Shown here: piece by piece, positions 1 through 8,823 of the stretch
How the letters are laid out: the number at the start of each line of letters is the position of its first letter
How positions within the stretch are numbered: position 1 is the first letter of the stretch
NCBI GenBank assembly: GCA_001005265.1
Contig: CP011392.1
Coordinates: 310,001-374,000 of the forward strand
DNA length: 64,000 bases
Direction: 5' to 3'
DNA from: Dehalogenimonas sp. WBC-2
GTDB taxonomy: Bacteria > Chloroflexota > Dehalococcoidia > Dehalococcoidales > Dehalococcoidaceae
The notes under the pieces: generated by a model
Seen by the model: only the letters and a program-made list of their open reading frames with translations
Told to the model about the DNA's origin: nothing
Databases searched by the model: none
Program-made: the position numbers and the translations under genes

Positions 1-175
1 CGTCATTGGAACCGTCCGGATCAATGGGATAGTAATGGCCCTCGTGGTAATTCCAGATATATACCAGGCAGCGGCCTTTGGGGTGCTCGGCACAGTCCTC
101 AGTGCACTGGCATTGGAGCCCGGCGCTTTGGTAGGCATGGAGTTTGACCGCGTCGGAGAAAATTATTTCGGACAT
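1..175 (-). CDS. Cys-rich hypothetical protein, 5' part only
   Basis: The first 58 codons of a gene that runs off the left edge. An ATG at 175 follows a good ribosome site (AGAGAGGTG) and opens a frame without stops. Four cysteines are spaced CxC-x3-C-x7-C near residues 22-36, followed by an aromatic stretch (YIWNYHEGHYYPID). The spacing could bind a metal, but I do not recognise the family and the rest of the gene is missing. Confidence 0.6.
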   Translation of the reverse strand, partial: MSEIIFSDAVKLHAYQSAGLQCQCTEDCAEHPKGRCLVYIWNYHEGHYYPIDPDGSND

Positions 176-279
176 CGATCACCTCTCTGACTTGATTATA
201 GGACGTTATTGTGACAAGTCAATACTTTTCTCCTGCCGCCGTGATTGACACTGCAACGGAGCGCACATACAATGGCGGC

Positions 280-699
280 ATGGATGAAAAAGAACAACAG
301 GAAGCGGTAACGGGTCAGGACAAGCCGGTTTTAGTGGCGGCGCTGGTATGCGATGTGGCGGTGAAAGACCCCACCAGCGGCAAGATTTCCCTAATCGGTA
401 TCTTTGACCGGGTGCATGTAAAGCAGTTTCCGGCTAACCGTCCGGTTTCGGTTTATGCCAAGCTCACCGAAGCTGAAGGCAAATACAACTTCCTGGTCAA
501 ATATGTCTATTCCAACACCGGGGAAAAACTGGCTGAGGCTAAAGGTCAATTCACTTCAAAAGACAAGCTGGCGACGGTGGAGCTGAATCTCCAGTTCCCA
601 CCGATCCCCATCCCCGGTGAAGGGCGCTACGATTTTCAGGTGTGGGTTAACGGGCAGTTCCTGGGGCAGACGTTCATGGATGCGACGGGGATGCCCTAG
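280..699 (+). CDS. DUF6941-like hypothetical protein
   Basis: A small soluble protein of about 139 residues counted from the ATG at 280. The frame stays open upstream to a GTG at 211, but that extra stretch looks unlike folded protein, so 280 is preferred. The core begins VLVAALVCDVAV, followed by alternating hydrophobic beta strands and a C-terminal FQVWVNGQFLGQ segment. This resembles the DUF6941 family (beta-rich, unknown role), recalled rather than searched. No signal peptide or membrane segment is seen. It converges on proS with almost no gap, so it is transcribed separately. Confidence 0.6.
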   Translation: MDEKEQQEAVTGQDKPVLVAALVCDVAVKDPTSGKISLIGIFDRVHVKQFPANRPVSVYAKLTEAEGKYNFLVKYVYSNTGEKLAEAKGQFTSKDKLATVELNLQFPPIPIPGEGRYDFQVWVNGQFLGQTFMDATGMP

Positions 700-702
700 C
701 GT

Positions 703-2421
703 TTAAAGAATGGCCGACATCGCTATGGACACCGCAGATTTAACTGCCTCAACAACGTTCTCGACGGGTACAAGTTCGAAAGCCTTCTCGCTGCGCTTCT
801 TGAGTTCCACGCCGCCCTTGTCGATTGAACGCGGGCTGATGGTCAGCCGGAGCGGCATACCCAAGAGGTCGGCATCGTTGAACTTCACGCCGGGGGACTC
901 CTGCCGGTCGTCGTAAAGGACTTCGATGCCTGCGGATGTTAAATCGCTGTATAGCTTTTCTGCCTTGGCCTTGACCGCCTCATTCTCCAGCCCAAGTCCG
1001 CACAGATGCACTTGGTAGGGAGCGATGGGCATGGGCCAGATGATGCCCTTGTCATCGTGGTTCTGCTCGATGGCCGCGGCCAGTAGCCGCCCCACCCCGA
1101 TGCCGTAGCAGCCCATGACACAGGGCTTCTGGTTACCTTCAGCGTCGGTATAGAGTGCGCCGAAGGTCTCGGCCAGGAAGGTTCCCAGCTTGAAAACGTG
1201 GCCGACCTCAATGCCGCGGGTGGACTCAAGCGTGCCGCCGCAACGGGCGCAGGCCGCGCCGACTTTGGCAGAGGCGATATCGGCGGTCTTGTAGGCACTG
1301 AAATCCCGCCCCAAGTTGATGTTCTTCATGTGGCGGCCAGCGATGTTGGCCCCGCCGACGTAGTTGATGCCGGAGATGACCGAGTCATCGGTAATCACCT
1401 TGCCTTTGAAGCCCACCGGTGAAGCTGATCCGGCGACAACACCGGCACCAGAGACTTCATCGGCAATGGCCAGGCGAAGGTCAGTGGCTTTAAGCAGGTT
1501 TTTAAGTTTGATCTCGTTGACGTCCAGGTCACCGCGGATGACGGCGATGATAAACTCTTTATCGGCGACATAAAAGACGCACTTGAGCATGTGTGACGGT
1601 GCCAGTCCCAGGAAAGAGGCCACATCATCAATGGATTCCTTGCCGGGGGTGGCAATTTCCTCGGTCGGCAGCGGTGCCTGGGTGGCGGTGGTTCCTTTGT
1701 TGAATACGGCTTTCTCCAGGTTGGCGGAATAACCGCAGTCTTTTCCAGAGCAGAAGATGACCTCGTCCTCGCCGGACTCGGCCAGCACCATGAACTCATG
1801 TGACGCCTTGCCGCCGATGGCCCCGGAATCGGCCTCTATGGCCATAGCCTTGAGACCGCAGCGGCGGTAGATGTTCTTATAGGCCTGCACCATCTTCTGA
1901 TAGCTGATTTCCAGCCCTGCGTCATCGGCATCAAAGGAATACATGTCCTTCATGATGAACTCACGGACGCGGATAAGGCCGCCGCGGGGGCGGGGCTCGT
2001 CGCGGAACTTGGTCTGGATCTGGTACAGGCGCTGCGGCAGGTCGCGGTAAGACTGGATGTAATGAGCCGCTAGGTCAGTGACCACTTCTTCATGGGTGGG
2101 GCCGAGGGCCAGGCGACGGTCTTTGCGGTCATCCAGCTTGAACAGGTTATCCCCGAAGGCAGCGCCGCGGCCCGATTTTTGCCACAGTTCAATCGGCTGG
2201 AGCACCGGCATGGCAATCTCCTGGCAGCCAGCGGCGTCCATCTCGTGGCGGATGATGTCCATGATCTTGCGGGCGCTGCGCCAGGCCAGCGGCATGTAGG
2301 AGTAAACGCCAGCGGTAAGCTGGTTGATCATGCCGGCGCGCAGCAGCAACCGGTGGCTGACGGTCTCCGCCTCGCCGGGGACCTCACGCTGGGTCTTGCC
2401 GAAAAGCTGGGAAAATCTCAT
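703..2421 (-). CDS. proS: Prolyl-tRNA synthetase
   Basis: Class II aminoacyl-tRNA synthetase that charges tRNA-Pro in the cytoplasm; 572 residues, the usual length of the bacterial type. Motif 2 is visible as RDEPRPRGGLIRVREF (about residues 140-155). The middle (about 225-400) is the YbaK-like editing insertion that clears Ala-tRNA-Pro. Motif 3 is GIGVGRLLAAAIEQ near 440, and a C-terminal anticodon-binding domain follows. It is the last gene of the run dxr-rseP-ispG-DUF-proS, with a 12-bp gap from the gene upstream. Confidence 0.97.
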   Translation of the reverse strand: MRFSQLFGKTQREVPGEAETVSHRLLLRAGMINQLTAGVYSYMPLAWRSARKIMDIIRHEMDAAGCQEIAMPVLQPIELWQKSGRGAAFGDNLFKLDDRKDRRLALGPTHEEVVTDLAAHYIQSYRDLPQRLYQIQTKFRDEPRPRGGLIRVREFIMKDMYSFDADDAGLEISYQKMVQAYKNIYRRCGLKAMAIEADSGAIGGKASHEFMVLAESGEDEVIFCSGKDCGYSANLEKAVFNKGTTATQAPLPTEEIATPGKESIDDVASFLGLAPSHMLKCVFYVADKEFIIAVIRGDLDVNEIKLKNLLKATDLRLAIADEVSGAGVVAGSASPVGFKGKVITDDSVISGINYVGGANIAGRHMKNINLGRDFSAYKTADIASAKVGAACARCGGTLESTRGIEVGHVFKLGTFLAETFGALYTDAEGNQKPCVMGCYGIGVGRLLAAAIEQNHDDKGIIWPMPIAPYQVHLCGLGLENEAVKAKAEKLYSDLTSAGIEVLYDDRQESPGVKFNDADLLGMPLRLTISPRSIDKGGVELKKRSEKAFELVPVENVVEAVKSAVSIAMSAIL

Positions 2422-2433
2422 CTAATACCTCTG

Positions 2434-2994
2434 TTAAATATGTTGGCGGATCTCTTCAATGGTCCGGGGCTTGATATCCGGATTCTGCAGATGAGCGACA
2501 AGTTCCACCCGTTCCTCGCCCCATGAGAACCAGATCTGGATGTTGCGGGTTTTGAAGTGGACTAATGAACGGCGGGTGAAATCTTCAAAATGGTCGCAGA
2601 AAAAGCCGCGGCGGGCGGTCTCTTGTTTCAAATAGGGTAATAACCGGTACCAGCAACGGATGGCGGAGGGACCGCCGAGAGTTTCGATGGCCAGGTTCTC
2701 GTTAATCTCACGGTTGCGGGTGACAGCGCCGAGAAGATTGAACCAGTCTACCAGATGGTCAATGCGCACCCGCTGGTAATCCGCCAGGTTGTTCCACCCG
2801 TCGGCTTTGACGCCATAGATACTGCGGATGACGGCTTTGAATTCATCGCTGCGGAAATCACGGAAAAGATCAATCGCCAGTTTAGCGTCGTCGCGGCGGC
2901 GAAATTGAAGGTATTTGCTGACGGCGAAAAAGAATCCGATGGTAAATACGACGACGGCGACGGCGGTAGCCGCCTGCCAGAAAGAGCTGTCCAT
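2434..2994 (-). CDS. Membrane-anchored DUF4760-like protein
   Basis: A 186-residue protein with one N-terminal transmembrane helix (about residues 8-28) and a soluble, mostly helical remainder. The pattern of a single anchor followed by an LxxDxFRDFRSDEFK-type segment recalls the DUF4760 family of unknown function. The ATG at 2994 has a strong ribosome site (GGAGGTG). It lies 30 bp after ispG and 12 bp before proS on the same strand, so it is probably co-transcribed. No catalytic motif is evident. Confidence 0.6.
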   Translation of the reverse strand: MDSSFWQAATAVAVVVFTIGFFFAVSKYLQFRRRDDAKLAIDLFRDFRSDEFKAVIRSIYGVKADGWNNLADYQRVRIDHLVDWFNLLGAVTRNREINENLAIETLGGPSAIRCWYRLLPYLKQETARRGFFCDHFEDFTRRSLVHFKTRNIQIWFSWGEERVELVAHLQNPDIKPRTIEEIRQHI

Positions 2995-3024
2995 GATGTC
3001 ACCTCCGAGTGTTGCGGCTACATT

Positions 3025-4077
3025 CTAGAAGTTTTCGACTTCTTTTAAAAGCGCGTCGAAGAAATCAGCCTGGTTGACCACGCGGACCTTTTCACCTCGG
3101 CGGAAGAGAATACCCTGGCCCTTACCGCAGGCGATACCGACATCGGCGTCACGGGCTTCCCCCGGGCCATTGACCGTACAGCCCATGACCGCCACTTTTA
3201 TCGGTTTGTCTATGGTCAGGAGGGCATCAGCCACTCTTTCAGCCAGGGCGACGATATCTACTTCGGTTCTGGAACATGAAGGGCAGCTGATCAAAATAGG
3301 GCCGCGTGCCCGAAGATTGAGACTCTTAAGAATCTCGTACCCGACGAACACTTCTTCTTTCGGAGGAGCTGAAAGCGATACCCTTATCGTATCGCCGATA
3401 CCTTCGGCCAATAGTGTGCCGATGCCGACCGAGGAACGGATGATACCCGTCCGGGGGGTGCCGGCTTCAGTCATGCCCAGGTGAAGGGGATAAGGCACGA
3501 GAGGGGCGATCATGCGGTAGGCGATGACGGTTTCCGGTACGTCGAAGGCCTTGAGAGCAATCTTGATCAAGTTGAAATCCAGGCTTTCAAGTAACCTGAC
3601 CTGCGACATGGCCGCTTCTACCATTCGCCGGTGCAGCGGTTTGTCCGGGTCGTTGTCCGGCGGTAATGACCCGCCGTTGACCCCGATGCGGATCGGTATC
3701 TGCCGCTCTTTGGCAGCTTTAACCACCTGCTTAACTCTATCCGCATCACCGATATTGCCCGGATTGATGCGAAGAGCGTCAACGCCGGATTCGATGGCTG
3801 TTAAGGCGAGGCGATAGTCAAAATGGATGTCGGCAACGACTGGTATCGGGCTTTGCTGTTTTATAAGGCGGAGCGCCTCGGCGGCTTCCATATCAGGCAC
3901 ACCGCAGCGGATGATCTCACACCCGGCCGCGGCTAACTCACGAATCTGAGCAACGGTGGCTTCGACATTGCGGGTGTCGGTCTTGGTCATTGACTGGACG
4001 GTGACGGGGGCGTCTCCGCCGACGACCACGCCGCCGATGTTTATCGTATTAGATTGGCGTCTGGTAATAATAGTCAT
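3025..4077 (-). CDS. ispG: 4-hydroxy-3-methylbut-2-enyl diphosphate synthase
   Basis: Iron-sulfur enzyme of the MEP pathway that reduces MEcPP to HMBPP for isoprenoid synthesis. The start chosen is the ATG at 4077 (MTIITRRQS), the family's usual beginning; the frame also allows a TTG at 4098. An N-terminal TIM barrel is followed by the C-terminal [4Fe-4S] domain, whose cysteines lie in SCPSCSRTEVD and CTVNGPGEA. About 350 residues, the length of the short bacterial form. Dxr, an earlier enzyme of the pathway, lies two genes upstream in the same cluster. Confidence 0.96.
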   Translation of the reverse strand: MTIITRRQSNTINIGGVVVGGDAPVTVQSMTKTDTRNVEATVAQIRELAAAGCEIIRCGVPDMEAAEALRLIKQQSPIPVVADIHFDYRLALTAIESGVDALRINPGNIGDADRVKQVVKAAKERQIPIRIGVNGGSLPPDNDPDKPLHRRMVEAAMSQVRLLESLDFNLIKIALKAFDVPETVIAYRMIAPLVPYPLHLGMTEAGTPRTGIIRSSVGIGTLLAEGIGDTIRVSLSAPPKEEVFVGYEILKSLNLRARGPILISCPSCSRTEVDIVALAERVADALLTIDKPIKVAVMGCTVNGPGEARDADVGIACGKGQGILFRRGEKVRVVNQADFFDALLKEVENF

Positions 4078-4134
4078 ATTGTTTTTCAATAATACCAATA
4101 ATCAAATAAGTACCAATAAGTACCAATTATCCAA

Positions 4135-4550
4135 TCAAGGATTTGACTGGTCCTTCCTGAATCTGGCGTTGTTGATGATGCTGCTTATAATCGCGGTCAA
4201 TTCTTGGCCTCTTGGATTAGCGGTCCCATTTTAGCAACAAGGAGAGGATTGGTCTCGGCGATCAATCTCAGCCAGAAAACGGTTTCCTTTGTTTTCTTCC
4301 GGACAATGGTATAACAATGGATAAAATCCTTTTTGGTTGATACGCCGTCAGCTTCTTGATCATTGGCGCCGATTGACGTAGCGCATCTCAGCACCTGCTG
4401 TCCGATGATTGTATTCGCCTGATTTTTAGGCAAGGAATTCACAACCCTGATTACACGAACTACAAAATTGAATATCCTCTCATGAATATCATACTTGGTT
4501 TTCTGGCTGACCGGCGTATCTACCGGATTTGTAGTATTGGTACTATTCAC
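4135..4550 (-). pseudogene. Four-helix-bundle (S23/IVP-type) protein gene with a one-base frameshift
   Basis: From a GTG at 4550 the frame reads a typical four-helix-bundle protein of the kind found in 23S rRNA intervening sequences (FVVRVIRVVNSLPKN, then QVLRCATSIGAN, then FWLRLIAETNPLL). It stops at a TGA at 4197, directly after EAKN. Moving by one base there continues the family's last helix (ELTAIISSIINNARFRK) to a TGA at 4135. The span is 416 bases, one short of whole codons, so a single base appears to be missing near 4205. The gene sits between rseP and ispG. A sequencing error cannot be excluded. Confidence 0.75.
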
Positions 4551-4558
4551 GCAAGTCT

Positions 4559-5605
4559 TTAACCCCCGTTCACGATTCGCATTATATCGTTGAAAGTCAC
4601 CATGATAATGAGCATAATCAGTATAGCAAACCCGGCGAAGTGAATTTTCCCTTCGGTCTGCGGATCGATGCGTTTGCCGCGGCGGAACCACTCGATAACC
4701 ACAAAGACGATCCGGCCACCGTCAAGGGCAGGTATCGGCAGTATGTTTAGAATAGCCAGATTGAGTGACAACAAGGCGGTGAACTCCATCAAAGGCGATA
4801 GTCCGGCGCGGGCCACCTCTCCGGTGATCTGAGCGATACCTACCGGCCCGGCAACGCCGCCTTCGGCATTACCGGTGATCATACTCAGGATGCTGTTTTT
4901 GAAAAGTACCAGAGTATCCAGACTTTCACTGAATCCCATGCCGACGGCGCTAAAGAAAGGCACGCTTTCTTGAGTGATCACTACATCATTGGTTCTGGTT
5001 TGAAGGCCGACCGCCCCCTGGCCTTCCGGCGGTTCCCAACGTGGGGTAACGGTAACAGTGGCACTGGTACCGTCGGCATGGCGGATAACCATTTCTGAAG
5101 CTTGGCCCAGGTTAAGGAAAATGACACGGCTCAGTTCAGCGTTGTTGGCCAGTTCTTCCCCGTCAAAGCTGATGATAATGTCGCCCGCCACAACACCGGC
5201 CATTTCGGCGGGTGAAGCCGGGGATACTTCCAGTACTTCAATGGTGCCGCTGGCGACATCATGGGGTACCATGAAGGCACCGGTAAAGAGGATGATAGGC
5301 AGGATAGCGTTGATGACGGCACCGGAGGCCAGGATGATGATCCTTTTGGCATGACTTTTTGAAGCCAAAGAATCTTTAACATCAGGGTCTTCCTCCCCGG
5401 CCAATTTAACAAAACCGCCCAGGGGCAACAGATTGATTGAGTATTCTGTCTCGCCGCGTTTTAGGGCGAAAAGGCGGGGCGGGTAGCCGACACCGAACTC
5501 ATTGACCTTGACTCCAAAGGCTTTGGCGGTGAAAAAGTGTCCCGCTTCATGGGCCAGCACCAGCACGCCCAGCACCAGAATAAAGGCTAACAATGTGAAT
5601 AACAA
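4559..5605 (-). CDS. rseP: Site-2 intramembrane zinc metalloprotease RseP
   Basis: Membrane-embedded M50 protease that cuts substrates such as anti-sigma factors within the bilayer. The HExxH motif is HEAGH near residue 19 in the first transmembrane helix. A PDZ domain follows (about 110-200), then the second active-site segment LPIPALDGGR near 290, and further C-terminal helices. At 348 residues it is of normal length. It follows dxr without a gap (5606/5605), so translation is probably coupled. The dxr-rseP-ispG order is common in bacteria. Confidence 0.95.
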   Translation of the reverse strand: MLFTLLAFILVLGVLVLAHEAGHFFTAKAFGVKVNEFGVGYPPRLFALKRGETEYSINLLPLGGFVKLAGEEDPDVKDSLASKSHAKRIIILASGAVINAILPIILFTGAFMVPHDVASGTIEVLEVSPASPAEMAGVVAGDIIISFDGEELANNAELSRVIFLNLGQASEMVIRHADGTSATVTVTPRWEPPEGQGAVGLQTRTNDVVITQESVPFFSAVGMGFSESLDTLVLFKNSILSMITGNAEGGVAGPVGIAQITGEVARAGLSPLMEFTALLSLNLAILNILPIPALDGGRIVFVVIEWFRRGKRIDPQTEGKIHFAGFAILIMLIIMVTFNDIMRIVNGG

Positions 5606-6733
5606 TTAAAGACTCCTTGCCAATTGCGAAACTTTTTGCCGCGCCCAGTCTTCGGCGGCAGCTATACATTCTAACGACGGAACAGCCGTCGGGTTATGTT
5701 CTTCAAGAGCGATTCGGACAAAAGCGGCGATGTCGCCGAATTTGATGCGGTTATCTAAAAAAAGGCTGACCGCTTCGTCATCAGCGGCAGAGAGTACGGC
5801 AGGGTAAGTGCCGTCCCTTTTTCCAGCTTCGATTGCCAGTTTCAGACAGGGAAATCTGTTGTAATCCGGCTCTGAGAAATCCAGTCGCCCGATTTTCACC
5901 CAGTCGGCGCGAGGCAGGTCAGGGTTGTCCCAGCGGTCAGGGTAGGAAAGGGCATACTGTATCGGCAGGCGCATATCCGGCGGTGAGAGTTGTGCTTTGA
6001 CCGCACCGTCGCTGAACTCCACCATTGAATGCACTATTGATTGCGGGTGGATGACTACCTCAATATGGTCGTAGTCCAGACCGTAAAGCCGGTGTGCCTC
6101 AATAACTTCCAGTCCCTTATTCATCAGTGTTGCCGAATCTACAGTCACTTTCTTGCCCATCTTCCAGGAGGGGTGGGCAAGGGACTGAGCCGGGGTGACC
6201 GATTCAATTTCAGTCACCGAATAGTTGCGGAACGGCCCGCCTGAAGCGGTGAGTATGAGTTTTGCCGGTTGGCTCGTTTCACCAATCAGGCACTGCCAGA
6301 TGGCGGAATGCTCTGAATCTACAGGTCTGATTTGAGCGCCGTAATGTTTAGCTTCTTGCATCAGGAGGGCACCGGCGGCTACCAGACACTCTTTATTAGC
6401 CAGGGCGATAATCTTGCCTGCCCGCGCCGCTGCCAGAGTGGGGGCAAGCCCATGGCCGCCGGGCAGGGCGACGACGACGATATCAACATCGGGATGAAAA
6501 GCCATGGTTTGCGGTGACAGACATACCGCATCGCCACAAACAAGTTGCTTGCTGGCACAGGAAACGAAACGAGGCCGGAATTCGGCCGCCTGGGTTTGCA
6601 ATAGATCTATGTTCTCTCCCGCAGCCAGAGCAATAACCTTCAGGCGTTCCGGGTGACGGCGCACCACATCCAGCGTCTGTTGTCCGATGCTGCCGGTGGA
6701 ACCTAATACGGCGAGGCGAATGGGAACTGTCAT
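5606..6733 (-). CDS. dxr: 1-deoxy-D-xylulose-5-phosphate reductoisomerase
   Basis: NADPH- and metal-dependent enzyme of the MEP pathway that converts DXP to MEP. The N-terminal nucleotide-binding motif is GSTGSIGQQTLDVV (about residues 10-23). Metal and substrate residues lie in PVDSEHSAIWQ and in TASGGPFR, and the flexible loop is HPSWKMGKKVTVDSATLMNK. At 375 residues it is complete. It opens the dxr-rseP-ispG-DUF-proS run, and its stop abuts the rseP start. Confidence 0.97.
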   Translation of the reverse strand: MTVPIRLAVLGSTGSIGQQTLDVVRRHPERLKVIALAAGENIDLLQTQAAEFRPRFVSCASKQLVCGDAVCLSPQTMAFHPDVDIVVVALPGGHGLAPTLAAARAGKIIALANKECLVAAGALLMQEAKHYGAQIRPVDSEHSAIWQCLIGETSQPAKLILTASGGPFRNYSVTEIESVTPAQSLAHPSWKMGKKVTVDSATLMNKGLEVIEAHRLYGLDYDHIEVVIHPQSIVHSMVEFSDGAVKAQLSPPDMRLPIQYALSYPDRWDNPDLPRADWVKIGRLDFSEPDYNRFPCLKLAIEAGKRDGTYPAVLSAADDEAVSLFLDNRIKFGDIAAFVRIALEEHNPTAVPSLECIAAAEDWARQKVSQLARSL

Positions 6734-6822
6734 TACATAATAATAGCGTAAAACAGAGGTTTGGGGCTAATCCGTAGTATTGTAATCGGCCATTTTGAGT
6801 GATAGTATTGGTTAGAGTGCGC

Positions 6823-7287
6823 ATGAGTCATATGAGTAAGAATATATTGAGTATCATCAATCCATCGTCGATCGACAAAGCGAGGATGCAGGGAGCAGCC
6901 TATTTACTGGTCATCGCTGCCTGGTTAATGGCCGCCGTCATTAACGGATTGATGGCTTTCCCGACCAATCTCAACCTTGGCGATACAGTTGCAGGTCTGG
7001 TACTTAACATAGCAGTCAGCGCAGCGGTTTACGTTTTAATCCTCGCTGCCGGGAGCAAAAGGCCCTATATTTCGGGAATACTGCTACTGATTTCCGTTGT
7101 TATCGGAACAATGGCGATGCCGAGCTATTTTTTGTCCGGCCACTCTTTAGAAGGGAATGGCATCGCCGGTGTCGCTTTCGTTTTATTACTATTGTTCCAG
7201 GCCGTCGCTGCGGTGCTGTTAATCTTATCGTCCCGAACACACCATGATTTGATTAGAAACCAAACCAATCTGGTCTCTAGGTCTTGA
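6823..7287 (+). CDS. Four-helix integral membrane protein (DUF6069-like)
   Basis: A small polytopic protein with four predicted transmembrane helices, at about residues 25-45, 55-80, 85-110 and 122-145 of the form starting at the ATG at 6823. An upstream GTG at 6799 is possible but has no better ribosome site. Size and topology resemble the DUF6069 family of unknown function. It is a lone plus-strand gene between two minus-strand blocks, and interrupts what in relatives is a tighter uppS-cdsA-dxr cluster. No function can be given. Confidence 0.55.
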   Translation: MSHMSKNILSIINPSSIDKARMQGAAYLLVIAAWLMAAVINGLMAFPTNLNLGDTVAGLVLNIAVSAAVYVLILAAGSKRPYISGILLLISVVIGTMAMPSYFLSGHSLEGNGIAGVAFVLLLLFQAVAAVLLILSSRTHHDLIRNQTNLVSRS

Positions 7288-7327
7288 ATTTACCGGGAGA
7301 CGTATGAAACTTTAGTGCCCTTTTACA

Positions 7328-7645
7328 TCAGGACGTGGTCTTCAGCCAGTTCGCCATTATTGCCACCTGTTCCGGCGTCAGGTTTTTGGCCGTTTTATGA
7401 TCCAAAAGGAAAGCTTCCAGGCTTGCTTCGGTGAAGTCGCTGAGCTCAGGCTGAGTGATATTTTTCCCGTGGTCACCTGTCCTGTCCTCGCGGTGACAAC
7501 TGGCGCAGTCATTACTATAGACATGGGCGGCGTCGGCCAGGTCGGGAGGGGAAACGGTATCGGGAGTGCAGGCGGCCAGGAAAATAGCAACGGTCACAAC
7601 TGTTAAAAACAGGGCAATTACTCTAAAGTTCAATTCTAACCTCAT
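7328..7645 (-). CDS. Single-heme c-type cytochrome lipoprotein
   Basis: A 105-residue exported protein. A hydrophobic signal (about residues 8-24) ends in the lipobox LAAC, so Cys26 is probably lipidated and the protein anchored on the outer face of the membrane. The mature part has one heme c site, CASCH (about 48-52), and a methionine in the last helix (VAIMANWL) that could be the sixth iron ligand. This is the pattern of small class I cytochromes. No cytochrome-maturation or partner oxidoreductase genes lie nearby. Confidence 0.75.
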   Translation of the reverse strand: MRLELNFRVIALFLTVVTVAIFLAACTPDTVSPPDLADAAHVYSNDCASCHREDRTGDHGKNITQPELSDFTEASLEAFLLDHKTAKNLTPEQVAIMANWLKTTS

Positions 7646-7695
7646 GTTTTTTCGTTCTCGGGAATATACCGTAACGGTAATGGAATTTAAATCTC

Positions 7696-8799
7696 TCAGA
7701 TAAGGACTTTACCGTCCTTATAGAATAATTGACCATCGATGTGTATCTCCCCGCCTTGCCGCAGGTCACAGACCATATCCCAATGGATGGCCGACTCGTT
7801 TTTAGCTCCGGTCTCCGGAATACCTGCGCCCAATGCCATGTGGAAGCTGCCGCCGATCTTCTCGTCGAACAAAATCTCCCGGGTGAAGGCGGTGATACCT
7901 TCATTGGTACCGATGGCCAGTTCGCCAAGGTAGCGGGCACCGGCGTCGGTGTCGAGTGTCTTATTCAGGTAGTCCTCGTTCTTTTCGGCGGTTGCCCGAA
8001 CGGCCTTACCATTCTCAAACCACAAGCGGACGCCGGTAACCTCATGCCCCTGATGGATGGCGGGGTAAGAGAAAAATACATGACCTTCAGCGGAGTCTTC
8101 AACCGGCCCGGTGAAAACCTCGCCGTCCGGCATATTTTTCCTGCCGTCGCAGTTTTCCCAGGTGCGCCCCTTGATGTTGAAGCGGATGTCGGTATCCGGT
8201 GCGGTGATGTGCACTGTCTCCTTGCCGTTGAGCCAGTCAACAATGCGTTGCTGTTTGGCAGAAAAGGCTTTCCAGTAGCCCACCGGGTCCGAGAGGTCCG
8301 GCATGCAGGCGCCGTAAAGGAAATCGGCGTAATCTGACAGGCTCATATCGGCGTCCTGGGCCATGGCATTGGTAGGATATGGAGCGATGGTCCAGCGGAG
8401 ATCACCCGATGCAGAACGGTGCATCATGGTCTTCACCAGGTGGCTTCTGGCGGCGGAGCGCCAGGCAGACTTTTGTGGATCAATACGGCTCAGAAAGCGG
8501 GTATTCTCCTCAGCCAGCACTGAAATTTGCACCTCGTATTGTTCGGTTATATGCGCCTGCGGCTGATGGATATACTCAATCTGTTCGCGGGTGCCATGAC
8601 GGAATAGAAGTTCCAGCGTTTCCTGCGGCGGAGCCATCACTAGGGGGAAACCGCCTGCCTTGAGCACAGCGATGAAAATGGCTTCGGTCAATGGCCGGGC
8701 AATATTGGGGGAAGAGATGGCTACCCGGTCACCAGGGCGAACTTCAACGGAATAGTTGACTAACAGGTTTGCCAGCTTATCGATGCGAGGATCGTGCAT
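7696..8799 (-). CDS. M29-family (AmpS/AmpII-like) aminopeptidase
   Basis: A 367-residue cytoplasmic metallopeptidase that removes N-terminal residues from peptides. The N-terminal domain begins DKLANLLVNYSVEVRPGDRV, characteristic of M29 aminopeptidases. Near the C terminus HWDMVCDL supplies the His and Asp of the two-metal site, and glutamates around residues 250-320 would complete it. Length matches the family (about 370-410, slightly short). It lies between the cytochrome gene and cdsA on the same strand, with 24 bp to cdsA, so it may share the uppS-cdsA transcript. Confidence 0.85.
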   Translation of the reverse strand: MHDPRIDKLANLLVNYSVEVRPGDRVAISSPNIARPLTEAIFIAVLKAGGFPLVMAPPQETLELLFRHGTREQIEYIHQPQAHITEQYEVQISVLAEENTRFLSRIDPQKSAWRSAARSHLVKTMMHRSASGDLRWTIAPYPTNAMAQDADMSLSDYADFLYGACMPDLSDPVGYWKAFSAKQQRIVDWLNGKETVHITAPDTDIRFNIKGRTWENCDGRKNMPDGEVFTGPVEDSAEGHVFFSYPAIHQGHEVTGVRLWFENGKAVRATAEKNEDYLNKTLDTDAGARYLGELAIGTNEGITAFTREILFDEKIGGSFHMALGAGIPETGAKNESAIHWDMVCDLRQGGEIHIDGQLFYKDGKVLI

Positions 8800-8823
8800 A
8801 TTAATTATTCCTTTCTTAAGTGT

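Noticed and set aside
939-1298. Antisense and out-of-frame ORFs within proS, purL, cdsA and the MFS gene
   Set aside because: They are fully contained in well-supported genes and show no family motifs or ribosome sites.
4081-4135. Short AT-rich direct repeats (AAGTACCAAT) before ispG
   Set aside because: Only two short copies; probably low-complexity sequence between genes rather than an operator.
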